From: Nitrospinaceae bacterium
Lineage (GTDB): Bacteria; UBA8248
Reading direction: 5' to 3'
DNA: 45,954 nt
Assembly (NCBI GenBank): GCA_018669005.1
Contig: JABJAL010000091.1
Coordinates: forward strand, 1 to 45,954
A program made the translations under genes and the position numbers. The notes under the pieces were generated by a model. It saw only the letters and a program-made list of their open reading frames with translations. It was not told the DNA's origin and did no database searches. Position 1 is the first letter of the stretch, and each line of letters opens with the position of its first letter. This document shows, in pieces, positions 1 through 8,339 of this stretch.

Positions 1-2
1 CA

Positions 3-995
3 CGTATTCGCAAGGCGCTCTTTCGCCTCAAGGGAAAGGGTGTTGCGCCCGCCGGGACAGAGACGAAAAAAGCCCGCGCCGCCACCGCCGCGCCAGGCAT
101 CGATTACACGCGGGCGATTGTGAGCACATGCGATGGGGCGGGGAACCTGATGCTCTGGGTGGCCCGTTCGCGCCAGCCTCGGGGGCGCTCGCTTTTTCAG
201 GCCCGCATCCGGCACGGTCGGGGCATCGAGGAGTTTGTCTCGACCGACATCTCATCAAAAGAGCTTCGCGATTTCTTTGACCGCCTTACCCAGGATGAGC
301 GCCTACCCACGGTGGATGTGCCTGTTGGATATGCCTTCTGGCTCCTTCAGCGAGCGCAGGCTGCCAATGAGGGCGAGGGCGGCTCGCCAATGCCCTCGGG
401 CTTTACGCACTCAAAACTCCTGCTTGCCCCCTTGGCCGAGCCCGAGGCGTTCCCGTTTCCGGGTGCGCATCTCATTCGTGGATTGCTTGAGCCTGCCTCG
501 GGCGATGAGGGGCGCATCGAGCAAAAAGCGATGCTTGCCAATGCGGCGTTTTGGACGTGGGTGCTTGAGGAGCCCCTGGTGGCCCCCCATTTCAATAAAT
601 GCGTTGAGGCGCTACAGGGCGATGAGGCGGCGGATGATGAGCAGCGACGAGCCCTTTTCGATAAGGCGATGGAAGAGGAGGCGGCCAAGCTTTATGAGAA
701 CGAGGCGCTCCGCACTCGCCTGGCCGCTCAGCTAGAGGACAATGCCTATCTTTTGCACTTGAGGAAAGAGCTAGATTTTGCGCGCGAGAGCCTGGCGCTC
801 TCGGACCTTCTCGCGGCGGGTGCTCCGCGACCAGAGTTTTTCACCGAGATGGTTCGCTACACGATAGGGGCAATGCTTGATCGGGCGATCAGGCAGAGCC
901 AAGAGGCGCAGGGAGGGCAGGCGCAGGGGCAGCAAGCCCACGATCATGACCATGATCACGCGCACGACCATGACCATGCGCATGACCACGAATAA
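3..995 (+). CDS. Unknown protein with His/Asp-rich C-terminal tail (5' partial)
   Basis: The reading frame is open from the left edge, so the N-terminus lies outside the window. A GTG at 120 is possible, but the residues before it (for example GIDYTRAI) read as ordinary protein and join smoothly, so I treat the gene as partial. About 330 residues are visible. The first part is basic (RIRKALFRLKGKG), followed by a mixed alpha/beta region and then a long charged, probably helical region with EEEAAKLYENEALRTRLAAQ. The last 18 residues are almost only His and Asp (HDHDHDHAHDH...), which would bind divalent metals. No domain or family is recognised and no function is assigned. Upstream neighbours are not visible. 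The next gene, a VOC protein, starts 90 bases later on the same strand. Confidence 0.75.
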   Translation, partial: RIRKALFRLKGKGVAPAGTETKKARAATAAPGIDYTRAIVSTCDGAGNLMLWVARSRQPRGRSLFQARIRHGRGIEEFVSTDISSKELRDFFDRLTQDERLPTVDVPVGYAFWLLQRAQAANEGEGGSPMPSGFTHSKLLLAPLAEPEAFPFPGAHLIRGLLEPASGDEGRIEQKAMLANAAFWTWVLEEPLVAPHFNKCVEALQGDEAADDEQRRALFDKAMEEEAAKLYENEALRTRLAAQLEDNAYLLHLRKELDFARESLALSDLLAAGAPRPEFFTEMVRYTIGAMLDRAIRQSQEAQGGQAQGQQAHDHDHDHAHDHDHAHDHE

Positions 996-1085
996 CCAAG
1001 AACACACACTTGGCGAGAGCTGATCGGAGGGTGATTCTCCGGCGAATGGTCACGCCTTAGTTTTTTGCTGGTGGAGGAGGAACTC

Positions 1086-1490
1086 ATGGATTTCAAGTTT
1101 GATCATGTTCACCTGGTTTGCGGTGATGCCGAGGGGATGCTCTCGTTTTTTGAACGCGTTTTTGGCGCCGAGCGCATATCTTTTAATCCGGATTTCAAGG
1201 GTGCGCCCAGCGGGGTGTTGCTGCTGGGCTCGATGCGGATTTTTGTTCGCGGGGTAAAAAGTGATGAAAAGCCCGACGCTGTTGCGCCCGTGCGGGTACA
1301 GGGGCTCGATCATTTCGGCATCGGGGTTGAGGATGTCGAGGAGGCCGCCAAGTGGCTCAAGGCACGAGGCGCCGAGTTCTCGATTGAGCCCTACACGGGC
1401 GGCATGGGTGGCCGCATGATCGCCTACGTTCGGGGGCCGGACAATTTAGACATTGAAATAGTTGGCCCATATGTGGGCCATAAAGACTAA
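1086..1490 (+). CDS. VOC (glyoxalase/bleomycin-resistance) family protein
   Basis: A 134-residue single-module vicinal-oxygen-chelate protein. Two beta-alpha-beta-beta-beta halves are visible: FDHVHLVCGDAEGMLSFFERVFG at residues 5-27 and GLDHFGIGVEDVEEAAKWL in the second half. Candidate metal ligands are the His of DHVHL, the His of LDHFG and the Glu of DIEIVGP, the usual His/His/Glu pattern. The frame is open back to 1065, but ATG 1086 is preferred because GGAGGAGG lies just upstream with good spacing. The family covers glyoxalases, extradiol dioxygenases, epimerases and resistance proteins. The substrate cannot be read from sequence. The gene ends at a hairpin terminator shared with the convergent DMT permease. 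Confidence 0.85.
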   Translation: MDFKFDHVHLVCGDAEGMLSFFERVFGAERISFNPDFKGAPSGVLLLGSMRIFVRGVKSDEKPDAVAPVRVQGLDHFGIGVEDVEEAAKWLKARGAEFSIEPYTGGMGGRMIAYVRGPDNLDIEIVGPYVGHKD

Positions 1491-1513
1491 ATATCAATAA
1501 GTTATAAGGTTTT

Positions 1514-1543
1514 GGGGGGCGCCTTCGGGTGCCTCTTTTTTTT
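1514..1543 (+). terminator. Rho-independent terminator after the VOC gene
   Basis: The hairpin GGCGCC-TTCG-GGTGCC has a stable TTCG tetraloop and one G-T pair, and is followed by a run of eight T. The T tract runs into the stop codon of the convergent DMT permease gene. Confidence 0.8.
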
Positions 1544-2438
1544 AGCGAAGCGCCGTAATCAATACACCGCCGATGACGACAAGAAGTGTTCCTATGACCA
1601 TTCTTCTTGTGATGAACTCCATTTTTTTCAAGAAAAAGTAGCTGAGAATAAGGATATAAATGGGCGCGGTGCGGCTTAGGGGCATCGTTGTCGATACGTC
1701 GCCGAGCATGATCGCGGTCCAGAGAAAAAACGAGCTTCCCGAACTGAAAAGGCCTGCCGTGACTATCCAGAGAAATCCAGCGCGGTTAACAGAGGCCTCG
1801 CTGTCTCCAGGCAAGAAGGGTTTGAATGTCACGAGAAATAAGTTGGCTGCAAAAAAGGCCACGGCGATGCCCACTTCCGGGGTTTGCTGGTAGGCGTAGG
1901 CATATTTGGAAAACAGAGGGGGGAGCGCATAGGCGACCGAGGCGACGAGCGGAAAGATGAGCGCCCCTTGCAACCAATCCTTGAACGAGCGCGAATCATT
2001 TTCTTGAATGCTCAGCAACGAGACCCCGCATACGATTCCCATGGTGCCGATGATGACCCACTTATTCGGCGTCTCCCCGAGGATGATGACGGCTATTAGT
2101 GTGCTCCACAGGGGGGCGCTTGAGGTGATGGTGACCGAGCGGCCCAGCCCCATTCGGGTGATGCCGTTGAGGTAGCAGACGCGGCCGAGCCCCGGGCCGA
2201 CCAGGCCAACCAGTGCGAACCAGAGCACGGGGGTGAGCGTTGAGGTGAAGAGCGTTCCCTTGATGAGGGAAGTGATGAGGCCTGTGAGGCTTACGGTGCC
2301 ATTGATGATAAACGCCGCCGCCAGCGGTGTGGTGGTTCGCATCCCCAGGCGAATGAGTATCTGGGATATGGCGAAAGTAAAGGAGGAGGCGATAGCCAAA
2401 AGCTCGGGGAGGCCGACGGACGAAATGATATGGTTCAA
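1542..2438 (-). CDS. DMT superfamily (EamA) permease
   Basis: A 298-residue integral membrane protein with about ten hydrophobic segments arranged as two EamA repeats (roughly residues 10-145 and 160-295). This is the usual length and layout of 10-TMS drug/metabolite exporters. Typical positions are visible: PLWSTLIAVIILGE closing repeat one and PIYILILSYFFLKKMEFITRRMVIGTLLVVIGGVLI closing repeat two. The start is TTG (2438), and its TTGA overlaps the TGA stop of the endonuclease III gene, so the two are probably translationally coupled. The substrate is unknown. EamA proteins export amino acids or other small metabolites from the cytoplasm. Coupling to a DNA-repair gene probably reflects co-transcription and not shared function. 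Confidence 0.85.
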   Translation of the reverse strand: MNHIISSVGLPELLAIASSFTFAISQILIRLGMRTTTPLAAAFIINGTVSLTGLITSLIKGTLFTSTLTPVLWFALVGLVGPGLGRVCYLNGITRMGLGRSVTITSSAPLWSTLIAVIILGETPNKWVIIGTMGIVCGVSLLSIQENDSRSFKDWLQGALIFPLVASVAYALPPLFSKYAYAYQQTPEVGIAVAFFAANLFLVTFKPFLPGDSEASVNRAGFLWIVTAGLFSSGSSFFLWTAIMLGDVSTTMPLSRTAPIYILILSYFFLKKMEFITRRMVIGTLLVVIGGVLITALR

Positions 2439-3232
2439 TTAGTCCCCTGTTTCTTGCCCGTGGAGCGCTTATTACTTGAGGGGCGACCTGCCTTCCGGGT
2501 GGTGGCCCGGGCAGGGGCCCGTGCTGTGCCGGGTTTCGCATCGCCATCTTTCAAGGACTTGAAGTAGGGACACATTCGCCGAAACCCGCACTCTGTGCAT
2601 TTGGGGTTTCGCGCCGTGCAGATCGTTCGACCAAAGGCGAGCATGTTCATGTGAAGCTCAAAGGCCCTTCCCTCGGGCACATGGGGGCCAAGCTCCCCGT
2701 GTGCTTTTTCGGGCCCTGTTTTCTCATCGATGAGGCCGAGCCGTATCGCTATCCGGTGAATATGAACATCGACTGCGAAAAGATCGCGGCTAGAGGCCCA
2801 CATCAGCGTTACGTAGGCGGTTTTCACGCCGATGCCCTTGTGCCTGGTCAGAAGGGCCACCGCCTCGTCATCAGTAGTTTCGTGCATAAATTCCAACGAA
2901 AGCGCCCCGGTCTCGCTCTTTAGCCATTGAAGGAAAGAGTGAATCCGAGCGGCTTTCTGGTTCCCTAAGCCAGCAGATTTTACGGCGCGGGCAAGCGCGC
3001 GCTCGGTGGCCCCCGCAGCGGCCTCCCAGTCGGGGAATTGTCGCTTGAGCTCGCCGAAGGCCATATCCCGGTTATGGTCGGTAGTTCCTTGGGAGAGGAG
3101 CGTTTCCACGAGGGCGTCGAGGATGTTCGCCCGCCGAGGTCGCTTTGGCATTCCGAAAAGATCGCGCAAGCCGTCCGCGAGCCGGATGATTTTTCGCTTG
3201 AGGTTTGCGGGTTTTATTGATTCTTTCGGCAT
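2435..3232 (-). CDS. nth: Endonuclease III-like DNA glycosylase/AP lyase
   Basis: A 265-residue HhH-GPD base-excision repair enzyme. The helix-hairpin-helix segment HKGIGVKTAYVTLMW carries the lysine expected for the bifunctional lyase, and VDVHIHRIAIRLG carries the conserved aspartate. The C-terminal 4Fe-4S loop is complete with spacing C-x6-C-x2-C-x5-C (CTARNPKC TEC GFRRMC). A basic Ala/Arg/Lys-rich tail of about 40 residues follows the cluster and is longer than in E. coli Nth (211 aa). It may help DNA binding. A GTG at 3238 is also in frame, but ATG 3232 sits about nine bases after AGGAGG, a better distance. The gene overlaps the downstream permease by four bases. MutY or another HhH-GPD glycosylase is less likely, given the Lys/Asp pair. 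Confidence 0.88.
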   Translation of the reverse strand: MPKESIKPANLKRKIIRLADGLRDLFGMPKRPRRANILDALVETLLSQGTTDHNRDMAFGELKRQFPDWEAAAGATERALARAVKSAGLGNQKAARIHSFLQWLKSETGALSLEFMHETTDDEAVALLTRHKGIGVKTAYVTLMWASSRDLFAVDVHIHRIAIRLGLIDEKTGPEKAHGELGPHVPEGRAFELHMNMLAFGRTICTARNPKCTECGFRRMCPYFKSLKDGDAKPGTARAPARATTRKAGRPSSNKRSTGKKQGTN

Positions 3233-3389
3233 TCTCACGAGCCTCCTGTTAGGAGACCGGACTATCTCACCATTACTTGCTCGATGCCATGAAGTCAGAG
3301 GTATGGTGCACAGGCGGCGGCACGGTTTAGAGGCGTGGGAAATCCACCCAGGCCCAGTTAATAAAATAGGGATTTAGGCGGGAGGAAAC

Positions 3390-4214
3390 TTAACCAGCGT
3401 TTTGGCTCGAATTCGCCTTGGTTTTGAATGCTTGGGGCTGGCGCGGAGATAGATACCTCTTTGCGCGGGGCTCGCTCTCCCGGAAAACCTTGGCGAGGCG
3501 CTTAAGCTTGCGGTATTCGCTAAGAACTCGCCAGATATAGCGTCGGGTTTCCTGAAATGGCGGTACGCCCTTGTAGCGACTCACGGCGGTGGGCCCCGCA
3601 TTGTAGGAGGCCAGGGCAAGACCGATGTCCCAATAGTGTTTCTTGAGAAGGTTTTTTAAATACCGTGTTCCGCCCTCGATATTTTGACGAACGTCGAAGG
3701 GATTTTCGATTCCGAGATGTTTTTGGGTAATTTTGTTGATTTGCATGAGCCCCATGGCCCCCTTGCCAGAAACAGCATAGGGATCGAAGCCACTTTCCAC
3801 CCGAATGACCACTTTAACCAGAAGTGGGTCAACCCGGTAAAGTGCTGAATAATAATGGATATATCGATATATGTCCGGATGCTGACTGGTATTCGAGGTC
3901 GACAAATCATCAGAGCCGTAGTCTGGGCCAGTTCTCCTCTTTGGGGCAGGTAATGAGGAATCAATCTTACCCAACCCCAGGCTTGAGGTCTGAATCGAGG
4001 CGACAGCATTCCCTGTTAATCGAGGAAAGTATTTCGAGGGATTAAGGCCCACCCAGCTGGAAACCATGAAAGTGAAGGCGAGCACGCCCACGGTTCCAGA
4101 GAGGCCTCGAAGAAAACTCCAGGGCCTCCTCGTGGCGCCGAAATACTGGGCCGCAAATTCAATCGCCAGCAAAACGACATATAAAGCTATAGCTGCAAGC
4201 ATAGTGGTATACAT
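3390..4214 (-). CDS. Membrane-anchored lytic murein transglycosylase (SLT domain)
   Basis: 274 residues. The N-terminus has two hydrophobic segments (about 4-26 and 35-53), then a linker, then an SLT domain of roughly residues 115-240. The catalytic Glu is in RVESGFDPYAVSGKGAMGLMQ, followed by the expected NPFDVRQNIEGGTRYL and ALASYNAGPTAVSRYKG motifs of family 1 lytic transglycosylases. These cleave the MurNAc-GlcNAc bond of peptidoglycan with 1,6-anhydro product formation. The two-helix anchor instead of a simple signal peptide or lipobox is somewhat unusual. A basic tail follows the catalytic domain. The gene is followed on the same strand by the endonuclease III gene after about 160 bases. 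It could serve cell-wall turnover or an envelope-spanning machine; the context does not decide. Confidence 0.88.
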   Translation of the reverse strand: MYTTMLAAIALYVVLLAIEFAAQYFGATRRPWSFLRGLSGTVGVLAFTFMVSSWVGLNPSKYFPRLTGNAVASIQTSSLGLGKIDSSLPAPKRRTGPDYGSDDLSTSNTSQHPDIYRYIHYYSALYRVDPLLVKVVIRVESGFDPYAVSGKGAMGLMQINKITQKHLGIENPFDVRQNIEGGTRYLKNLLKKHYWDIGLALASYNAGPTAVSRYKGVPPFQETRRYIWRVLSEYRKLKRLAKVFRESEPRAKRYLSPRQPQAFKTKANSSQNAG

Positions 4215-4440
4215 GAATGTTTACCCTGTAGTTTTCAGGCGAATTACTATGGTTGGTAGATATCCGGCACAAAACAATGGAAGCTCAAGCGGACGAAAGA
4301 CAACCGGTAAGTAAGAAGTTTTCAGGCTTCTAATTAAGACCCGGCTTGCTCCCATGAAGAAGGCCCACCCCCTATGTAGGGCCCCTTTAATGACAATAAT
4401 GATGAAGAATATTTGGATAAATTGCAAGTATTTCATCATT

Positions 4441-5094
4441 TTAATCTTTTGACTTATTCGAAATAAAATCAATGACTTTCGTGATATCTTCGAAAAAATG
4501 ATTGGGCTCTGCTAAATTTAATTCATCTTTTGAGGCGTAATTTCCCCCCACTGCCCACGCTTGAACTCCCGCTGCGTGCGATGCGGCAACGTCAATTGGA
4601 GTGTCGCCAACCATCACCGCCTCCTCGGGTGTGAGGTCAAGTTTTTCAAGAACGGCCAGAATCATGGCCGGGTCGGGTTTCGGCGCATATCCCTGCCTTG
4701 CGCCCACAACACATTCCATCCGCTTCATCAGATCGAAGTGCTCAAGTTGTCTGACGCAGTAGGTTTGCGTTTTGTTGGTGACACAGGCAATTAAAAATCC
4801 CATGTCAGCGATGGCATCAAGTGTTTCCCTCACGCCTTCTATAAGCTTGGTTCCAGATATAAAATGGATTTCATAATGAGAGCGATAGACTTTTGCGGCA
4901 TGCTCGGAAATCTCGCTTCCCCATAGTTCGGCGAAGCGATTCTCTAAAGTGGGGCCAATTGAGGCGCGAACCTCGGCGTCGTTTAATTCGGGTTTTCCCA
5001 GGTCCCGGCAGGTGAGGTGCATGCAGCGGGCGATGCCCTCGTAGCTGTCCACAAGAGTGCCGTCATGGTCGAATAAAATGGCGCGGATTTTCAT
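4441..5094 (-). CDS. HAD-family hydrolase (phosphoglycolate phosphatase-like)
   Basis: 217 residues with all four HAD motifs: motif I FDHDGTLVD near the N-terminus, motif II CVTNKT around residue 110, the motif III lysine in YAPKPDP, and motif IV VGDTPIDVAASHAAG. The helical cap between motifs I and II is typical of class C1 Gph/PpaX-like enzymes. Motif I has His in place of the usual Phe/Met between the two aspartates, which is tolerated. A much longer frame runs upstream antisense to rlmN, but ATG 5094 follows GGAAGGAGACG at good spacing and begins exactly at the domain, so that start is chosen. It is divergent from rlmN with 96 bases between. The true substrate (phosphoglycolate, pyrophosphate or a sugar phosphate) is unknown. 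Confidence 0.87.
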   Translation of the reverse strand: MKIRAILFDHDGTLVDSYEGIARCMHLTCRDLGKPELNDAEVRASIGPTLENRFAELWGSEISEHAAKVYRSHYEIHFISGTKLIEGVRETLDAIADMGFLIACVTNKTQTYCVRQLEHFDLMKRMECVVGARQGYAPKPDPAMILAVLEKLDLTPEEAVMVGDTPIDVAASHAAGVQAWAVGGNYASKDELNLAEPNHFFEDITKVIDFISNKSKD

Positions 5095-5190
5095 CGTCTC
5101 CTTCCCGGCGGCAAGACTGCGGGCCGGTGTGGCGTGATATGCTCTGGTCGTTAGGCGGATGGGGCGAACCATAACATTAGGGAGGAGTGG

Positions 5191-6321
5191 ATGGAATTGG
5201 CCGTATCCCTTCAACAAAATGCACCTGATCCGGGGGAAGACGCCCTGGTTCCGGGGAAAATCGATCTTAAGGGGATGACCGAGGAGGAATTGGTGGCGTT
5301 TTGCGCCGAGGCTGGCGAGCCCGATTACAGGGGACGCCAGGTTTTCGCCTGGATCTGGGAAAAGGGAGAAACCGTAATCTCCCGGATGAGTGATTTGCCG
5401 GCCGCCTTTCGCCAAAGACTGGAGGAGCGGGCACGGATTAGCTGGCTTGAGGCCGAAAATATTTTGTCTGGAGACGACGGGACGGAGAAGTTTCTCTGGC
5501 GCCTCGGCGATGGGAGCCGAATAGAGAGTGTTCGTATTCCGATGCCTCGCGTGGAGGGAGGGACGCGCTGGTCTCTGTGTATATCGACTCAAGTAGGTTG
5601 CGCCATGGGCTGCACTTTTTGCCTGACGGCAAAGATGGGCTTTCATCGTCAGCTCTCGGCGGCTGAGATCGCCGAGCAGTTTCTTGCCGCTCGAAGACGG
5701 CTTCCCGAGGGCGAGCGCTTTCATAACGTCGTTTTCATGGGTATGGGTGAGCCGCTGGATAATTTTGACGCCACGGTGGCGGCGGTGGGGCTGTTGACCC
5801 ATCCAAGGGGAATCGGACTGGCGCCCAGGCGGCTGACCGTTTCGACGGTGGGCATTTCCTCGAGGCTCGGGGATTTTGTTAAACAAGCGCCCGGCGTTGG
5901 CGTGGCGGTATCCCTCCATGCTGCCGATGAGGATACGCGCTCGAAGATCGTGCCGGTGAATCGCAAGTGGGGGCTGATGGATATACTTAAGGACTGCAAG
6001 GCGCTCCCCCTTACGGTGAGGCAACGAATTACGTTTGAGTATGTTCTTTTGAGCGGGGTGAACGACTCGGCCGAGGATGCGAGGAAACTGGCTGGCCTTC
6101 TTGGAGAAATCCGCTGCAAGGTGAACCTCCTGCCTTGGAATCCGTTTGATGGGGCCCCCTTCGAGAGGCCCTCGGAGACCAGGGTCGAGACGTTTCGCCG
6201 GACTCTTGCCGACCGGGGGCTGACTGTCACCGTCCGCCAGAGCAAGGGTCTTGATATTCGGGCGGCGTGTGGCCAACTGGCCGACGACGTTAAAATGGCC
6301 GAGCATCGTGGAAAAAAATAG
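5191..6321 (+). CDS. rlmN: 23S rRNA (adenine2503-C2)-methyltransferase RlmN
   Basis: A 376-residue radical-SAM methyltransferase of normal RlmN length. The cluster motif CAMGCTFC (CxxxCxxC) is followed by LTAKMGFHRQL. GMGEPLDNFD, the GGEP-like SAM motif, and VSLHAADE are typical. The C-terminal cysteine that carries the methyl group is visible in IRAACGQL, and its partner is expected in the radical-SAM half. RlmN methylates C2 of A2503 in 23S rRNA and A37 in some tRNAs, using two SAM. ATG 5191 has GGGAGGAG six bases upstream. RlmN is chosen over Cfr on overall context; the two share the core motifs, so resistance-type Cfr cannot be wholly excluded. Confidence 0.93.
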   Translation: MELAVSLQQNAPDPGEDALVPGKIDLKGMTEEELVAFCAEAGEPDYRGRQVFAWIWEKGETVISRMSDLPAAFRQRLEERARISWLEAENILSGDDGTEKFLWRLGDGSRIESVRIPMPRVEGGTRWSLCISTQVGCAMGCTFCLTAKMGFHRQLSAAEIAEQFLAARRRLPEGERFHNVVFMGMGEPLDNFDATVAAVGLLTHPRGIGLAPRRLTVSTVGISSRLGDFVKQAPGVGVAVSLHAADEDTRSKIVPVNRKWGLMDILKDCKALPLTVRQRITFEYVLLSGVNDSAEDARKLAGLLGEIRCKVNLLPWNPFDGAPFERPSETRVETFRRTLADRGLTVTVRQSKGLDIRAACGQLADDVKMAEHRGKK

Positions 6322-6980
6322 GCGCGTTTATTTCTCTTGCGCCCTGGTTGCTCATGCGTCCGATCAGGCTAATTATGAAAAGAGAAAATATTGCCGCGAA
6401 ATATGTCGTGAGTAATTCCATCGATTTTCAACCTTTAAAAGATGTGGTCTTTCTAAACGATGCGGCCTAGCAGACAGCTCAAATCGAGCAGGAGCGATGC
6501 CGCCACATATCCAACCAAAGCCTCCATTCGTCTGCTCCCTTAAAAAAACGGTCCCTGGTACCAAAAAATAAAGTTTTATGGAACCCATGATGCGGGTGGC
6601 TGCCTTGTGAATCCCAAGAACCGGAGAATCGCCTTCATGTGCGGTATATGTTGCGAGATTCATACCTTGGGGGGCAGATGGGCCGGGCTGGGGTGTGAGC
6701 GAGGTCACAGTCTGAATGGAATTAATTAATCGTATTCATATCAATAATTTATGGGTTTGTTTTGGCCCTGAGAGGGGGCGTCGAGGATATAGGTAGGACC
6801 AGCTGCCTCTGCGAGGGGGGGGGATGTGCGACATGTTGCGGAGAAGATCGCCGGCTCCCTGACGCAGGGCTTTCTCAATTGACGCATTGTTGCTTGTGAG
6901 GTGCCCTTGAGCGCATGGGCTAATTTGGCATTTAGGGGCCCCAGGGGCCGGGTGCAAACACCCTGTGAGCTAGGGTGGGG
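6322..6980. other. Intergenic stretch without a convincing gene
   Basis: About 660 bases between the rlmN stop and the convergent enolase-family gene. Short open frames on the minus strand have poor protein-like composition and no good ribosome-binding sites. The start of one of them (ATG 6663, reading MNLATYTAHEGDSPVLGIHK) resembles the first residues of fumarylacetoacetate-hydrolase-type proteins but loses any resemblance after about 20 residues, so it could be a decayed gene fragment. Just past the enolase-family stop codon there is a perfect hairpin GGGTG-CAAA-CACCC (6950-6963) beside a GGGGCCCC-rich stretch, a possible minus-strand transcript end without a T tract. Confidence 0.5.
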
Positions 6981-8081
6981 TTAGTCTTTGGCCAGGAATT
7001 TCCGAAGTATTTTCTCGTTCACCTCGACCCCAAGCCCAGGGCCCTCGGGTACTTTTACCATGCCTTTTTCAACTCTAAAGCCTGTGACGATATCGAGATC
7101 ATGCCAAGCGGGGGCTTTTCCCGACTCGTTGTATACGATGGCCGGAGTTGACGCGAAAAGATGGGCGGCGGCGGCATCGATGAGTGCTCCTTGAATGACA
7201 CTTCCACATAGCCCCTCGATGCCATTCGCCTCTGCCAGGGCGGCTGCTTTTTTCGAGGGAAGAAGCCCCCCTTCGCGATTTATCTTGATATTGACGACAT
7301 CCGCTGCGCGGCGGCGCATGAGTTCAGCCATATAGTCAGGGCGCATAGATTCATCAGCGCCTATCCTCACTCGCGTATTTTTCGTGATGAACGCCATTCC
7401 CTCGATGTCGTGTCCGGGCACGGGTTGCTCGACCATCGTGACGTTGTATTCCTCGATCATGGCGCAGACCGAAACGGCTAATTTTGGTGTCCAGGTGGTA
7501 TTGGCATCGACCACTAGCATGACCTTGTCCCCGGTAGCCTCACGAACCTTCTGCACACGGGCGACACTGGTTTTCACGTCCTGATTCATTTTTACTTTGA
7601 AGGCTAGGGTGCCCTCTGCCATTGCGGCGGCAGCGATTTCAGCCGTTTTTTCGGGCGATTCCAGGGGAAGTATGTCGAACGAGGGCATCTCGTCCCGAAT
7701 TTTCCCGCCTAGAAGGTTGTATACGGGTTGATCTAGTATTCGGCCCTGAAGGTCATGGAGGGCGCAATCAATCGCAGATTTTGGAGCATAGTGAAAAGGG
7801 ATAGTGGATTCCATATCGCGGTGTATGGCTTCTAAATAAAACGGATCTTTTCCCTTGATTAGGGGGAGGAGGTATTCTTTTAAAACGGTGAATGCCGATG
7901 ACTGGGTTTCTCCTGTTGGAAACGAGCGGGGTGAACCTGCCCCCCATCCGATGGCTCCACCAGAAGCTGTGAGCTTGACCACGACATCGCGTGAATGGGT
8001 CTCTATTCTGTTGGCGTCCTTGTATGGATGATTTAGCGGTATGGAGACAGGAAAAGCCTCTACGGTTTCAATTATTGGCAT
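6981..8081 (-). CDS. Enolase-superfamily enzyme (mandelate racemase/muconate lactonizing group)
   Basis: 366 residues. An N-terminal capping domain (about 1-125) precedes a TIM barrel. Acid/base and metal residues are recognisable in order: the FKVKMN lysine pair at the end of strand two, then the metal ligands Asp of VDANTTW, Glu of MVEQPV and Asp of IGADES. The second-side lysine NIKINREGG and the C-terminal CGSVIQGALIDAAAAH follow. The Lys-x-Lys plus Lys arrangement is that of the muconate-lactonizing subgroup, which includes cycloisomerases, o-succinylbenzoate synthases and dipeptide or amino-acid epimerases/racemases. Which reaction applies cannot be read from sequence. ATG 8081 is preceded by AAGGGG. 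The gene stands alone, with no neighbouring pathway genes on its strand. Confidence 0.87.
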   Translation of the reverse strand: MPIIETVEAFPVSIPLNHPYKDANRIETHSRDVVVKLTASGGAIGWGAGSPRSFPTGETQSSAFTVLKEYLLPLIKGKDPFYLEAIHRDMESTIPFHYAPKSAIDCALHDLQGRILDQPVYNLLGGKIRDEMPSFDILPLESPEKTAEIAAAAMAEGTLAFKVKMNQDVKTSVARVQKVREATGDKVMLVVDANTTWTPKLAVSVCAMIEEYNVTMVEQPVPGHDIEGMAFITKNTRVRIGADESMRPDYMAELMRRRAADVVNIKINREGGLLPSKKAAALAEANGIEGLCGSVIQGALIDAAAAHLFASTPAIVYNESGKAPAWHDLDIVTGFRVEKGMVKVPEGPGLGVEVNEKILRKFLAKD

Positions 8082-8339
8082 GTAGTTACCCCTTGTGGGA
8101 GGCTATGGAGAATCTATGGTGAACATTTTCACTGCAGGCATTAAGGTTAGACATAATTTATCAGTAATTCCACCCCTGATGAAATTTTGGGATACTCTAT
8201 TTTGCAGGAGATTTTTGGCATTGAAAATTCTATTAACCTGAGACGGTTGCAATAACCCCTGTAGCCGTGTTGTAAGTAGGTCCAAATTGAATTTGAGTGT
8301 TGTTGTCAAATTACGTTAGCTGCTTTCCGGGAGAGGTGA

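Noticed and set aside
4221-4472. 83-codon minus-strand frame between the HAD and transglycosylase genes, with a hydrophobic stretch
   Set aside because: It overlaps the 3' end of the HAD gene, has no ribosome site, and the hydrophobic run comes from AT-rich intergenic sequence.
5095-6306. Long minus-strand frame extending the HAD phosphatase by about 400 residues antisense to rlmN
   Set aside because: Composition is not protein-like (many His, Arg, Pro), rlmN on the other strand is certain, and ATG 5094 has a strong ribosome site exactly at the HAD domain start.
6600-6663. N-terminus resembling a fumarylacetoacetate-hydrolase family start (MNLATYTAHEGDSPVLGIHK)
   Set aside because: Similarity ends after about 20 residues, and no further fragments of such a gene were found in other frames; too short to call a pseudogene.
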